Shown here one piece after another: positions 25,180-34,521 of a stretch of 64,000 nucleotides of DNA (position 1 is its first letter; each line of letters begins with the position of its first letter). This DNA is from TMED14 sp002167805. GTDB taxonomy: Bacteria; Bacteroidota; Bacteroidia; Flavobacteriales; Schleiferiaceae. A program made the position numbers and the translations under genes. The DNA lies in contig CBFHHY010000008.1 in assembly GCA_965655795.1 (NCBI GenBank), positions 15,334 to 79,333 of the forward strand, read 5' to 3'. The notes beneath the pieces are model-generated. The model did not search any database and had not been told where the DNA came from. It was given only the letters and a program-made list of their open reading frames with translations.

Positions 25180-27603
25180 ATGATGAACGTAATAAAGCGC
25201 GATGGCCGCAAAGAAGCTATAAAGTTTGATAAGATCACTTCGCGGATCCAAAAACTCTGTTATGGTTTAAGTCCTCATGTTGACCCTGTTGCTGTTGCAA
25301 TGAGAGTTATTGAAGGGCTTTATGATGGCGTGTCCACTAGTGAGCTAGATAGTTTATCTGCAGAAACGTCAGCATCCATGACTGTTAGACATCCGGATTA
25401 TGCAAAACTTGCTGCTCGAATTGCTGTTTCAAATCTGCACAAAAACACGAATAAGTCCTTTACAGATACGATGCGTGAACTTCATCAATTTGAAAGCCCA
25501 AAAACAGGAAAGAAAGCTCCCCTTCTTGCCGATGACGTCATGGAAATCATTGAAGCGAACTCAGAATTATTAGACTCAACTCCAATTTATGATCGCGACT
25601 TTAGTTATGACTATTTTGGATTTAAAACTCTCGAAAGGTCTTATTTACTGAGAACCAATGGTAAAATTGCTGAAAGGCCTCAACAGATGCTATTGAGGGT
25701 GGCTATAGGTATTCATAAAGATAAAATTGAAGATGCCATAGACACGTACAATGGAATGTCAAAAGGCTTATATACTCATGCCACTCCGACACTTTTTAAT
25801 TCTGGAACACCAAAGCCTCAAATGTCTAGCTGCTTTCTACTCCAGATGCAAGACGATAGTATAGACGGGATTTATGACACTCTTAAGCAAACTGCAAAAA
25901 TTTCGCAAAGCGCCGGTGGAATAGGTTTAAGTATTCACAATATAAGAGCAACTGGATCATATATTCGGGGAACAAACGGAACTTCAAATGGTTTAATTCC
26001 GTTGCTGAGAGTTTTTAATGATACTGCAAGATATGTAGACCAAGGAGGGGGTAAGAGAAAAGGTTCTTTTGCCATGTATTTAGAGCCTTGGCATGCGGAT
26101 GTGTTTGATTTTTTGGATTTGAGAAAAAATACTGGAAAAGAAGAAAATAGGGCGAGAGATTTGTTTTATGCCCTTTGGATCCCAGATTTATTTATGAAAA
26201 GAGTAGAAGACGACGCATTATGGACTCTTATGGACCCTAATGAATGCCCTGGGCTCTTTGACTCGTATGGAGATGACTTTGAGCATTTATATTGTAAATA
26301 CGAGTCAGAAAAAAAAGGTCGAAAAACCATACCAGCAAGAGAGTTGTGGACAAAAATTATGGAAGCTCAAATCGAAACAGGAACTCCATATATGTTATAT
26401 AAAGATGCATGTAATTCCAAGTCTAATCAAAAGAATTTAGGTGTAATTAGGTCTTCAAACTTATGCACTGAAATCATCGAGTATACAGCTCCGGACGAAG
26501 TTGCTGTTTGTAACCTTGCATCAATCGCGTTGCCAAAATATGTGAATGACGGAGCGTTTGATCATCAAATGTTATATGATGTCACATATAAAATCACAAA
26601 AAATTTAAATGAGGTAATTGATCAAAATTACTATCCTGTTCCTGAAGCCAGAAATTCGAATTTACGACATCGTCCAATAGGGATTGGAGTTCAAGGTTTA
26701 GCAGATGCATTTATAAATTTAAGATTACCATTTACAAGTCCAGAGGCAAGAAAACTGAATAAAGATATTTTTGAAACAATTTATTTTTCAGCAGTATCAG
26801 CTTCTTGTGACCTCGCAAAAATTGAGGGTCCCTATGAAACATTCAAAGGATCACCCATTTCAAAGGGCGAGTTCCAATATAATTTGTGGGGAATAAAAGA
26901 TGAAGAGCTAAGTGGTCGCTGGGATTGGTCAGGTCTTAGAAAAAAAATTAAAAAGCATGGGGTAAGAAATTCTCTTCTTTTAGCCCCTATGCCAACTGCT
27001 TCAACTTCTCAAATACTAGGAAATAATGAATGTTTTGAGCCTTACACGAGCAATTTATATACTCGTCGAGTTTTGTCGGGTGAATTTATTGTGGTGAATA
27101 AACACCTTTTATTAGATCTTGTTAATTTAGGACTCTGGAATGAGGATGTCAAAAACGCCATTATGGCAAATAATGGTTCCATCCAAAGCATTGAAGGTAT
27201 TCCCGAAAATATCAAACTTTTATACAAGACAGTTTGGGAATTGTCGATGAAAGATATTATCGATATGTCTGCGGATAGAGGTGCCTTTATTGATCAGTCC
27301 CAATCCTTGAATTTATTTGTTGAGTCACCCAATATGGGTAAATTAACATCAATGCATTTTTACGCATGGAAAAAGGGTCTCAAAACAGGGATGTATTATC
27401 TAAGAACAAAAGCGGCTTCGTCTGCGATTAAGTTCACTGTAAAGAAAAAAGAAGAAAAAACTCCTCAAAAAGAAGTTTTTTCTGAAATCAGCGACAAGAA
27501 ATTAGAAAAAGCTTTTCCAGAACCAGTAAAGAGTTTTACTGAAGAAGAAATTTTAGCTTGCTCTATTGATAATCCTGATGATTGTGAAGCTTGTGGCTCT
27601 TGA
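25180..27603 (+). CDS. nrdA: Ribonucleoside-diphosphate reductase, alpha subunit (class Ia type)
   Basis: Reduces ribonucleoside diphosphates. 807 residues from the ATG at 25180; an in-frame extension further upstream would overlap nrdB. An N-terminal ATP-cone (about 1-95, starting VIKRDGRKEAIKFDKI) allows dATP control. The catalytic domain has C218 in MSSCFLLQ as one of the redox pair, and NLCTEI with C429 as the probable thiyl residue next to N427 and E431. The tail ends in DDCEACGS with the C802/C805 shuttle pair. It forms an operon with nrdB. Confidence 0.96.
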   Translation: MMNVIKRDGRKEAIKFDKITSRIQKLCYGLSPHVDPVAVAMRVIEGLYDGVSTSELDSLSAETSASMTVRHPDYAKLAARIAVSNLHKNTNKSFTDTMRELHQFESPKTGKKAPLLADDVMEIIEANSELLDSTPIYDRDFSYDYFGFKTLERSYLLRTNGKIAERPQQMLLRVAIGIHKDKIEDAIDTYNGMSKGLYTHATPTLFNSGTPKPQMSSCFLLQMQDDSIDGIYDTLKQTAKISQSAGGIGLSIHNIRATGSYIRGTNGTSNGLIPLLRVFNDTARYVDQGGGKRKGSFAMYLEPWHADVFDFLDLRKNTGKEENRARDLFYALWIPDLFMKRVEDDALWTLMDPNECPGLFDSYGDDFEHLYCKYESEKKGRKTIPARELWTKIMEAQIETGTPYMLYKDACNSKSNQKNLGVIRSSNLCTEIIEYTAPDEVAVCNLASIALPKYVNDGAFDHQMLYDVTYKITKNLNEVIDQNYYPVPEARNSNLRHRPIGIGVQGLADAFINLRLPFTSPEARKLNKDIFETIYFSAVSASCDLAKIEGPYETFKGSPISKGEFQYNLWGIKDEELSGRWDWSGLRKKIKKHGVRNSLLLAPMPTASTSQILGNNECFEPYTSNLYTRRVLSGEFIVVNKHLLLDLVNLGLWNEDVKNAIMANNGSIQSIEGIPENIKLLYKTVWELSMKDIIDMSADRGAFIDQSQSLNLFVESPNMGKLTSMHFYAWKKGLKTGMYYLRTKAASSAIKFTVKKKEEKTPQKEVFSEISDKKLEKAFPEPVKSFTEEEILACSIDNPDDCEACGS

Positions 27604-27727
27604 GACACATTGAATTTGATAAGAGATATTGCTTGTTGAAAAACCTTTGAGTTTGATTCGCATCAAGCACATTTTTTTAGGTAAATATTCTTACTTTTAG
27701 TAATGACCTATAAATCAGTGCTTAACC

Positions 27728-27907
27728 ATGAAAAAACGAGATCCTAAAACTTATCAAAATCTCCAGCAGCGCTTATCTATGAAAGAGCTCAGGGAAAAGA
27801 AAAGACAGGAATACGCAGAACACGATTCACATTCGATGACTACTACCATTTTTGTTGTAGTCTTAATTCTCATAATTATCGGTGCTGCAATCTACCTGAC
27901 AACTTAA
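27728..27907 (+). CDS. Small single-pass membrane protein (59 residues)
   Basis: 59 residues. A very basic, Gln- and Lys-rich N-terminal half (KKRDPKTYQNLQQRLSMKEL and on to about 36) is followed by one hydrophobic helix (IFVVVLILIIIGAAIYL, 41-57) and two Thr. The frame, typical start and charge pattern favour a real N-in membrane peptide. It lies between nrdA and the polyprenyl synthase on the same strand. No family was recognised. Confidence 0.5.
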   Translation: MKKRDPKTYQNLQQRLSMKELREKKRQEYAEHDSHSMTTTIFVVVLILIIIGAAIYLTT

Positions 27908-28057
27908 GGATAGAATATTTAAGTTAAATAATTTCCTTTTTCGTGAAGTAGGATTAAGTAACTTATTTATTTGGCCTAATAATTGGTATTATTTTGATCC
28001 TGCTAAACCTCCATTACTAGAGGTGTTTATGTAAAATATGTGTTGGATAGAAGGGGA

Positions 28058-29023
28058 ATGAAATTTCAATCTGCGATAAAAAAAGAATTGGAAAAATTTG
28101 ATAAGATTTTTCCCAATGCGTTTAGTACTAAAGTCGCACTGTTAGATTTAATTTTAAGGTATGCCGTTAAGAAAAAAGGCAAAAGAATTAGGCCAGCATT
28201 AGTTTTATTGAGCGCAAAGGCGCTCGCTGGTGAAGTTACTGAAAAAACATATCGGGGAGCGACTTTGGTCGAACTTATGCATACGGCAACTCTTGTTCAT
28301 GACGATGTTGTCGATGAATCGATGATTCGTCGTAATCGATTTTCAATTAATGCTTTATGGAAGAATAAAATTGCTGTATTAATTGGTGATTATATGCTTT
28401 CAAAGGTTTTATTACTAGCTGTTGATCATGGAGATCACGATCTTCTTATGCATATTAGTAAATCGGTACAGCTCATGTCTGAAGGTGAACTTCTACAAAT
28501 AGAAAAAGCCAGAAAATTAGATATCGATGAGGAGACTTATAATGATATTATATCTAAAAAGACAGCATCATTAATTTCCACTTGCTGTTTGATTGGTGCG
28601 AGTTCTGTTAACGCTAAAGAGCTCCAAAAGCAGTGGCTTCTGAAATTTGGCTATGCTTTAGGGTTGGCATTTCAAATTCAAGACGATCTTTTAGACTATC
28701 AAATTTATGGAGAAAGTGGAAAACCAACAGGAATAGATGTTAAAGAGCAAAAAATGACGTTGCCTCTCATATACGCATTAAAAGTATCATCAAAATCAGA
28801 TAAGAAAAAGATGATGCAAATTGTAAGGAATAAAAAAGATGATCCTGAAAGTATCTCATGGCTTATGAATAAAGTTTTGAGCCTTGGAGGGATGGAATAT
28901 GCACGAAAAGCTATTAATAAATATGAAAATGAGGCTTTGTTCTATTTAGACAAATTTCCTGAGTCAAATAGTAAAAAATCATTATTTGATCTTGTGAAAT
29001 TTGTCGTAAAACGAACAAATTAA
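28058..29023 (+). CDS. Polyprenyl diphosphate synthase (long-chain trans type)
   Basis: Extends farnesyl diphosphate with isopentenyl units, giving the quinone side chain. 321 residues from the ATG at 28058; a GTG at 28040 would add six. The first Asp-rich motif is HDDVVDESMIRRN and the second is FQIQDDLLDYQ followed by GKPTGIDVKEQKMTLPL. KGKRIRPALVLLSAK near 44-58 is the isopentenyl-diphosphate-binding region. It is followed by dnaG after 35 bases. Chain length cannot be read from the sequence; menaquinone synthesis is likely in this phylum. Confidence 0.92.
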   Translation: MKFQSAIKKELEKFDKIFPNAFSTKVALLDLILRYAVKKKGKRIRPALVLLSAKALAGEVTEKTYRGATLVELMHTATLVHDDVVDESMIRRNRFSINALWKNKIAVLIGDYMLSKVLLLAVDHGDHDLLMHISKSVQLMSEGELLQIEKARKLDIDEETYNDIISKKTASLISTCCLIGASSVNAKELQKQWLLKFGYALGLAFQIQDDLLDYQIYGESGKPTGIDVKEQKMTLPLIYALKVSSKSDKKKMMQIVRNKKDDPESISWLMNKVLSLGGMEYARKAINKYENEALFYLDKFPESNSKKSLFDLVKFVVKRTN

Positions 29024-29058
29024 TTAGTCTGTAATTTGAAAATCAGTACCTTTCAGTT

Positions 29059-30981
29059 ATGGGTAGAATTACAACAGCTTGTATTGAGAAAATTCACGAA
29101 GCTACTCGAGTTGAAGAGGTAGTCGGAGAATTTGTACAGCTAAAAAAGAGTGGATCAACTTTTAGAGGCCTTAGTCCATTTTCTAATGAGAAAACTCCAT
29201 CTTTCTACGTAGTTCCATCAAAGCAAATATTTAAAGACTTTTCCTCAGGCAAGGGGGGATCAGCTATTACGTTTCTTATGGAGCATGAGCAGATGTCATA
29301 TCCTGAAGCTCTGCGATGGATTGCAAAAAAATATAATATCGAAATTGAAGAAGAAGCGTCTTCAGAGGAGTTTGAAGAAAATAAAAATATTCGTGAAAGT
29401 CTCTTGGCAGTTAATTCATTTGCATCACAAACATTTTCAGAGTGGTTATGGGAAGATGATCATGGACGTGCAGTTGGTCTATCATACTTTCGCGAAAGAG
29501 GTTTTAGTGATGAAATCATTCGCAAATTTGGATTAGGCTATCATCATGAAGTGCACTCAAGATTTCTTAATGAAGCATTAAAAGCCGGTTATAAACCTGA
29601 GGTTATCGAGCAAACAGGCCTTTCAATATTGAAAAAAGATGGGTCGTACATGGATAGGTTTTTTGGTAGAGTAATGTTTCCAATCCATAGCTTGAGTGGA
29701 AGAGAAATCGGTTTTGGCGGCAGACTTTTGAAATCTAATGTAAAGGCTGCAAAATATTTAAATAGCCCAGAATCTTTAGTTTATCAAAAAAGTCGGGTTT
29801 TATATGGATTATTTCAAGCAAAAAAGTCAATTGTTCGAAATGATAAATGTTTTCTAGTTGAAGGTTATACAGATGTTATATCATTATCTCAGCATGGTAT
29901 TGAAAATGTGGTTTCATCATCTGGAACGGCTTTGACTTTAGAGCAAATTAGGTTAATAAAGAGATTAACGAAAAATGTAACTCTAATTTTTGATGGAGAT
30001 GCGGCTGGATTAAAGGCATCATTTCGAGGGATTGATCTCTTACTTGAAGAAGAAATGTCAGTTCGAATAGTCCCCCTAAAAGAGGGTCAGGATCCAGACT
30101 CATTAGCCAAAGAATATAAGGAATTAGCCATCGATTATTTTAATGAAAAAGAACAAGATTTTATCCAATTTAAGTTAGATTCTTTAATTGAAGACGCTGA
30201 TAATGATCCTATTAAACAAGCGAAATTGGTCAGAGATATTGTTGAAAGTATCGCCAAGATACCTGATGCGATTTTGGTTGAGGTTTATATAAAAGATTCT
30301 GCGAAAAGGCTGAATATCGAAGAAAAAAGTCTCTTTCTGGAGTTAAATAAAATTAGAAATTCTAATAATCGAAAACTTGAAAAGGCTCCAAAAGAGCCAA
30401 GTGGCATTGACCTAATAAAGGTTCAGAAAGATGAGAATGTGACAAAGGCACCCGCACCTGAAGTTTCATTAATTAAGATATTACTACTCAATGGATCTGA
30501 TGAAGTTAATATTGAAATACCTGACAATGAAAATTATTTTGGAAGTGCAGCGCAATTCATTATCGATGAATTAGATTATGACGAATTGGAGTTTTCTTAT
30601 CCTTATTATAAAATAATTTTTGAGATTTTTAAGAATGCTTATTTGAAAAATGGAGAATTTCTAGATGCATCATATTTTGCGAGATCTCAAGATTCTGCCT
30701 TATCACAAATTATTGCTGAGCTAGTAGTAGATAATTATGAACTTGCAAATTGGGAAAGAAAAAATATTTATATACCAGATAGTCAGCACAAGCTTTCCGA
30801 TCATGTTTGTGAATCTGTTTTTCGTTTCAAAGAAATAAAGCTCAAAGAAATGATTGCAAGAAAACAATTGATTCTCGATCAAACCCAGGATGAAAATGAT
30901 AGAGCTGAAAAACTTAAAGAATTTAATGAATTGATTTCAATCAAAAATAGTCTTCATAAAAAACTTAATCGTGTTGTTTAA
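29059..30981 (+). CDS. dnaG: DNA primase without the N-terminal zinc ligands
   Basis: Lays RNA primers for replication. 640 residues: N-terminal CHC2-type domain 1-100, primase core with TOPRIM (CFLVEGYTDVISL near 270, LIFDGDAAGLKAS near 312) and a C-terminal helicase-binding region. The four zinc ligands (Cys, His, Cys, Cys in E. coli) are replaced by S39, S42, D60 and S63, in GLSPFSNEKTPSF and IFKDFSSGKGG. The surrounding residues are well kept, so this is not decay. I recall the same loss in other Flavobacteriales, which supports the taxonomic placement. It has no rpsU-rpoD context here. Confidence 0.95.
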   Translation: MGRITTACIEKIHEATRVEEVVGEFVQLKKSGSTFRGLSPFSNEKTPSFYVVPSKQIFKDFSSGKGGSAITFLMEHEQMSYPEALRWIAKKYNIEIEEEASSEEFEENKNIRESLLAVNSFASQTFSEWLWEDDHGRAVGLSYFRERGFSDEIIRKFGLGYHHEVHSRFLNEALKAGYKPEVIEQTGLSILKKDGSYMDRFFGRVMFPIHSLSGREIGFGGRLLKSNVKAAKYLNSPESLVYQKSRVLYGLFQAKKSIVRNDKCFLVEGYTDVISLSQHGIENVVSSSGTALTLEQIRLIKRLTKNVTLIFDGDAAGLKASFRGIDLLLEEEMSVRIVPLKEGQDPDSLAKEYKELAIDYFNEKEQDFIQFKLDSLIEDADNDPIKQAKLVRDIVESIAKIPDAILVEVYIKDSAKRLNIEEKSLFLELNKIRNSNNRKLEKAPKEPSGIDLIKVQKDENVTKAPAPEVSLIKILLLNGSDEVNIEIPDNENYFGSAAQFIIDELDYDELEFSYPYYKIIFEIFKNAYLKNGEFLDASYFARSQDSALSQIIAELVVDNYELANWERKNIYIPDSQHKLSDHVCESVFRFKEIKLKEMIARKQLILDQTQDENDRAEKLKEFNELISIKNSLHKKLNRVV

Positions 30982-30985
30982 GGTT

Positions 30986-32857
30986 TTATTTTAGTAAATC
31001 GTCAAGGGTTTCTTGCGAAACTGAGTGATAGCCTGATCGGGCTTCCGAATAAATTTTTTGTGCAAATGCTTTTTTGCCTGAATTAATAAGTGCTCGATAA
31101 ATTGGAGTTAAAAACTTTCGCCGTCCAACTCTTTTTAGAAATTCAGAAACTTTGTCGTCAAAATCACTGTTTTGATAACCTCTAGGGATGGCTAAAGTGG
31201 CCCAAGCAGCAAAAATTTCGGAATTTTCCATGTGAGTAAAATGAAAGCGTTTTTCTAATTCCTTTAAACCCTTTTTTGTTATTTCACTTTTCTTTAACAA
31301 ATTAAAGAAATAAAGCCATTCATGAGTACTCCATAATTTTGATTCAAACTCATGGGATTCATCCAATATAAAATTATTAACCACTTCATTAACGGCTTTA
31401 AATCTTTGAGGACTTACTTTGGGACAATTAGAAGGTAACCCTACTCCAAATATCCATTCTTCAATATTTGTGGAATTCCATTGATCATCATCGATTAGAT
31501 TAGAACGTAAATATTTTACAAATTCTTCGGTAGTTATGGATTTAAATTGAAAGGATTCGAAGTATTCTTTTAAAAAAAAATCGAATTTCTCTCTACCCAC
31601 TAAATTTTCTAAAAGCAATAAAAAATGGAACCCTTTATCATAGGCGATGCTAGTTACTCCATCATCTGGATTTCTTTTATCTAGGTTGATTCCTAATTTT
31701 GTTTCATTAGGGCGGGCTATCATAAATTCTTGTACTTCAGAATACAGTTCCGAATATGATAACTTTCTAAGCATATCAGAATAGTCTTTACCGTAAACTG
31801 CTTCCATAATCCGATTCTCGAAATAGACTGTAAAGCCTTCATTGAGCCAAAAGTCATTCCAAGTCGCATTAGTTACTAAATTACCACTCCAAGAATGGGC
31901 CAATTCATGAGCAATTAATGCGACCAAAGAACGATCTCCAGATATAACAGTTGGGGTTAAAAATGTCAATCTAGGATTCTCCATCCCACCAAATGGAAAA
32001 GAAGGAGGTAAAACAAGTAGATCATACCTTTCCCATTTATATGGACCGTAAAGCTTCTCTGCTTCAGTTATCATTTTTTCAGTTTCCCCGAATTCCCAGG
32101 CTGCTGACTCCAGAATTTTTGGTTCTGCATAAACACCGGTTCTGTGACCAGTAGCTTTAAATGATATATCACCAATTGCTAATGCCATTAAATAAGCGGG
32201 GATAGGTTGTTTCATTTCAAATTCATAGATTCCATCGTGCGATAGCTCTTTTGGATTTGAAGCGCTCATTAAGGCCATCATCCCTTTTGGGACTTTAATT
32301 TTTGCTTTGTAGCAGAACCTTATTCCTGGGCCATCTTGAATTGGTATCCACGATCTTGCAAGGATTGCTTGACTTTGCGTAAAAAGAAATGGTTTAGTTT
32401 TACCATTCGTCTGCTCGGGTTTCAACCATTGCAAGGCCTTTGCTTCCGAACTTGTTTCGTAATCTATATGAATTGCATAATTTCCAGTAATTTTTTTATT
32501 CGGAAATACCAATAATTCTGTTCCGAGAATTATGTCTTTTTTACCAAATTCAAAATTTAAATCAGTCTTTAAGCTTTCGGAATAAACTCTTTTTATCGTT
32601 AAATTATCGGTATCTAGTTTAATGGTATCAGCATTTAAGCAGTCTAAAGTCAAAACAGCAGACCCAAAAAGTATGTTTTTTTTAAAATTTGCTTCAAGGT
32701 CAAGTTTTAAACTTTTTAATTCCGCTTTTCTAGGATCGGCAAATGAATGGGGGTCAGGTTTGTTCAAAATTGAGAGCACGTGAGATTTTTCTTGAATTTG
32801 ACAGCTTGAAAGAAAAAGTAATAATACAAGTATACTTGATAAGTATGGTTTCATCAT
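30986..32857 (-). CDS. M1 family zinc aminopeptidase, lipoprotein
   Basis: Removes N-terminal residues from peptides, here probably at the cell envelope. 623 residues with a lipobox SSC (Cys19). The substrate-binding GGMENP is at 290-295 and the zinc motif HELAHSW has H317, E318 and H321, with E340 in WLNEGFT as third ligand. The overall layout and size resemble the leukotriene A4 hydrolase/aminopeptidase B branch more than the 850-residue PepN branch. It converges with dnaG, with four bases between. Confidence 0.93.
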   Translation of the reverse strand: MMKPYLSSILVLLLFLSSCQIQEKSHVLSILNKPDPHSFADPRKAELKSLKLDLEANFKKNILFGSAVLTLDCLNADTIKLDTDNLTIKRVYSESLKTDLNFEFGKKDIILGTELLVFPNKKITGNYAIHIDYETSSEAKALQWLKPEQTNGKTKPFLFTQSQAILARSWIPIQDGPGIRFCYKAKIKVPKGMMALMSASNPKELSHDGIYEFEMKQPIPAYLMALAIGDISFKATGHRTGVYAEPKILESAAWEFGETEKMITEAEKLYGPYKWERYDLLVLPPSFPFGGMENPRLTFLTPTVISGDRSLVALIAHELAHSWSGNLVTNATWNDFWLNEGFTVYFENRIMEAVYGKDYSDMLRKLSYSELYSEVQEFMIARPNETKLGINLDKRNPDDGVTSIAYDKGFHFLLLLENLVGREKFDFFLKEYFESFQFKSITTEEFVKYLRSNLIDDDQWNSTNIEEWIFGVGLPSNCPKVSPQRFKAVNEVVNNFILDESHEFESKLWSTHEWLYFFNLLKKSEITKKGLKELEKRFHFTHMENSEIFAAWATLAIPRGYQNSDFDDKVSEFLKRVGRRKFLTPIYRALINSGKKAFAQKIYSEARSGYHSVSQETLDDLLK

Positions 32858-32881
32858 TTAACCTATTACATTTAATTTGAA

Positions 32882-33433
32882 TCAATTGCCTCCAGTCACT
32901 CCACCTGCAATTATATACTTCATTACTTCGGAAGAATTTACATCCAAAGGTTCAACATAGTTCTCAGGAACTACAAAAACTTGGCCCGAAATTGCTAGCG
33001 AGTGGGGCACATAAACTGTAATCATTTTAGAAGTGCTTTTCCCAAGATCTTTCAAATCTTCATCGGTGACAAACCCCACTCTCCTCACGTCTTCTTTTAA
33101 TGATAGTCTTAAAAGAACCGGTTGCTGAAAGCCTTTCTTTTTGCCTGTCATTGATTTCATAATATCATTTACCGATGAGTAAATTATTTTGACAAGTGGA
33201 ACAGTTTTGAGCAGTCTGTCTAGAAATTTAACCAATCTAAATTTTATGGTAAAACCGCCAATAAAGCCGATAAAAGTTATAATTGCGATTAAGCTAAGTA
33301 GACCGAGCCCAGGAATATTTAAAGGAATTAAATCATCAAGGTAACTAAGGGTTGACCACAAAAGGTATATTGTTATTGCTATAGGTGCAGTGTATAGCAA
33401 GCCTTGAATGAAGTAGTAAAGTAAACGTTTCAT
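32882..33433 (-). CDS. DUF502 family membrane protein
   Basis: 183 residues with two N-terminal membrane segments (about 7-27 and 40-66), then a soluble domain with KTVPLVKIIYSSVNDI and GFVTDEDLKDLGKS, and a VYVPHSLAISGQVFVVPE segment typical of DUF502 proteins. An inner membrane protein of unknown function, upstream of the M1 peptidase on the same strand with a 24-base gap. Confidence 0.85.
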   Translation of the reverse strand: MKRLLYYFIQGLLYTAPIAITIYLLWSTLSYLDDLIPLNIPGLGLLSLIAIITFIGFIGGFTIKFRLVKFLDRLLKTVPLVKIIYSSVNDIMKSMTGKKKGFQQPVLLRLSLKEDVRRVGFVTDEDLKDLGKSTSKMITVYVPHSLAISGQVFVVPENYVEPLDVNSSEVMKYIIAGGVTGGN

Positions 33434-33495
33434 TTGATGAAATTATGAAATCTTACTGATAAGACAGATTAGATCATTTTTTCTTTTAAAAATGA

Positions 33496-33840
33496 TCATT
33501 CTTCCTCCAAATTAAGTTCATGAAGGGGGTGCCAAAAGTGTTTTTTAAAATTTTGAATTTTATCATCTATGACAACAATACCTTCTTGTTCAAGAAGGTA
33601 TTGCATTTCATTTAAACTATTAAAATGATGTTTCCCAGTAAGAATGCCAGATCGATTTACAACTCTATGCGCAGGAATATCCTTAATACTATGACTTTTA
33701 TTCATGGCATATCCAATTACTCTTGCTGAGCCCTTCGACCCTAGGGCTTGACCTATTGCACCATAAGATGTCACACGGCCAAACGGTATCTCTCTTACAA
33801 TTTGATAAATACTCTCGTAAAACTTTTTTGGTAATGCCAT
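33496..33840 (-). CDS. Alkyltransferase-like protein (MGMT fold without active-site Cys)
   Basis: 114 residues matching the DNA-binding domain of O6-alkylguanine transferases: IPFGRVTSYGAIGQALG at 18-34 and the active-site strand IPAHRVVNRSG, where alanine A57 stands in place of the alkyl-accepting cysteine. Such ATL proteins bind O6-alkylguanine without repairing it and flag it for nucleotide excision repair. It lies three bases downstream of trmB on the same strand. Confidence 0.88.
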   Translation of the reverse strand: MALPKKFYESIYQIVREIPFGRVTSYGAIGQALGSKGSARVIGYAMNKSHSIKDIPAHRVVNRSGILTGKHHFNSLNEMQYLLEQEGIVVIDDKIQNFKKHFWHPLHELNLEEE

Positions 33841-33843
33841 GGA

Positions 33844-34521
33844 TTATTTGAATGAAAACTTTAAATAATTAATTGGCTTTTTATTTTTAATCCAAATTTT
33901 TTCATAGTATGTTTTCAAGTAAAGAGCTTCATGCATTGGTTTATCCAAAAGTTGATTATATATGTCATGATAAGATTCATGAACTTTAAATTCACAGCTT
34001 TTAATGATACCATGCAGATATCCATGTAAGAATTCACTATCTGATTTCAAATGGATAAAACCGCTTGGTTTAAGTATGCTTTCATATATCGATAAGAATT
34101 TCGGACTAACTAATCGGTGCTTAGCTCTTTGAAATTTCATCTGTGGGTCTGGAAAAGTTAGCCATATCTCATCGATTTCATCAGGGCAAAAGCAATGTTT
34201 TAACCATTCAATTCTTGTTCTAATGAAAGCTACATTCTTCATTTTATTTGCTAAAACTTTTTTTGCACCATGCCATATTCTGGCTCCTTTAATGTCAATC
34301 CCAATATAGTTTTTATCAATATTTCTCTCAGCCATTTCTATGGAGTATTCTCCCCTTCCACAGCCCAATTCTAAAATTATTGGATTTTTATTTTTGAAAA
34401 CTTCATTATTCCATTGACCACTTAATTTGAGTCCTTCTTGAATTTTATCTTTAGAGGGCTGCAGAACATGATGAAAATTATCTAATTCCTTGAATCGTGC
34501 TAATTTATTTTTCCCACTCAT
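33844..34521 (-). CDS. trmB: tRNA (guanine46-N7)-methyltransferase
   Basis: Methylates G46 in the tRNA variable loop using SAM. 225 residues. SAM-binding motif LELGCGRGEYSIEMAE near 56-71, NYIGIDIKGARIW near 78-90, and the substrate motif IWLTFPDPQMKFQRAKHRLV near 120-139. It abuts recJ (stop and start adjacent) and precedes the ATL gene. Confidence 0.96.
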   Translation of the reverse strand: MSGKNKLARFKELDNFHHVLQPSKDKIQEGLKLSGQWNNEVFKNKNPIILELGCGRGEYSIEMAERNIDKNYIGIDIKGARIWHGAKKVLANKMKNVAFIRTRIEWLKHCFCPDEIDEIWLTFPDPQMKFQRAKHRLVSPKFLSIYESILKPSGFIHLKSDSEFLHGYLHGIIKSCEFKVHESYHDIYNQLLDKPMHEALYLKTYYEKIWIKNKKPINYLKFSFK

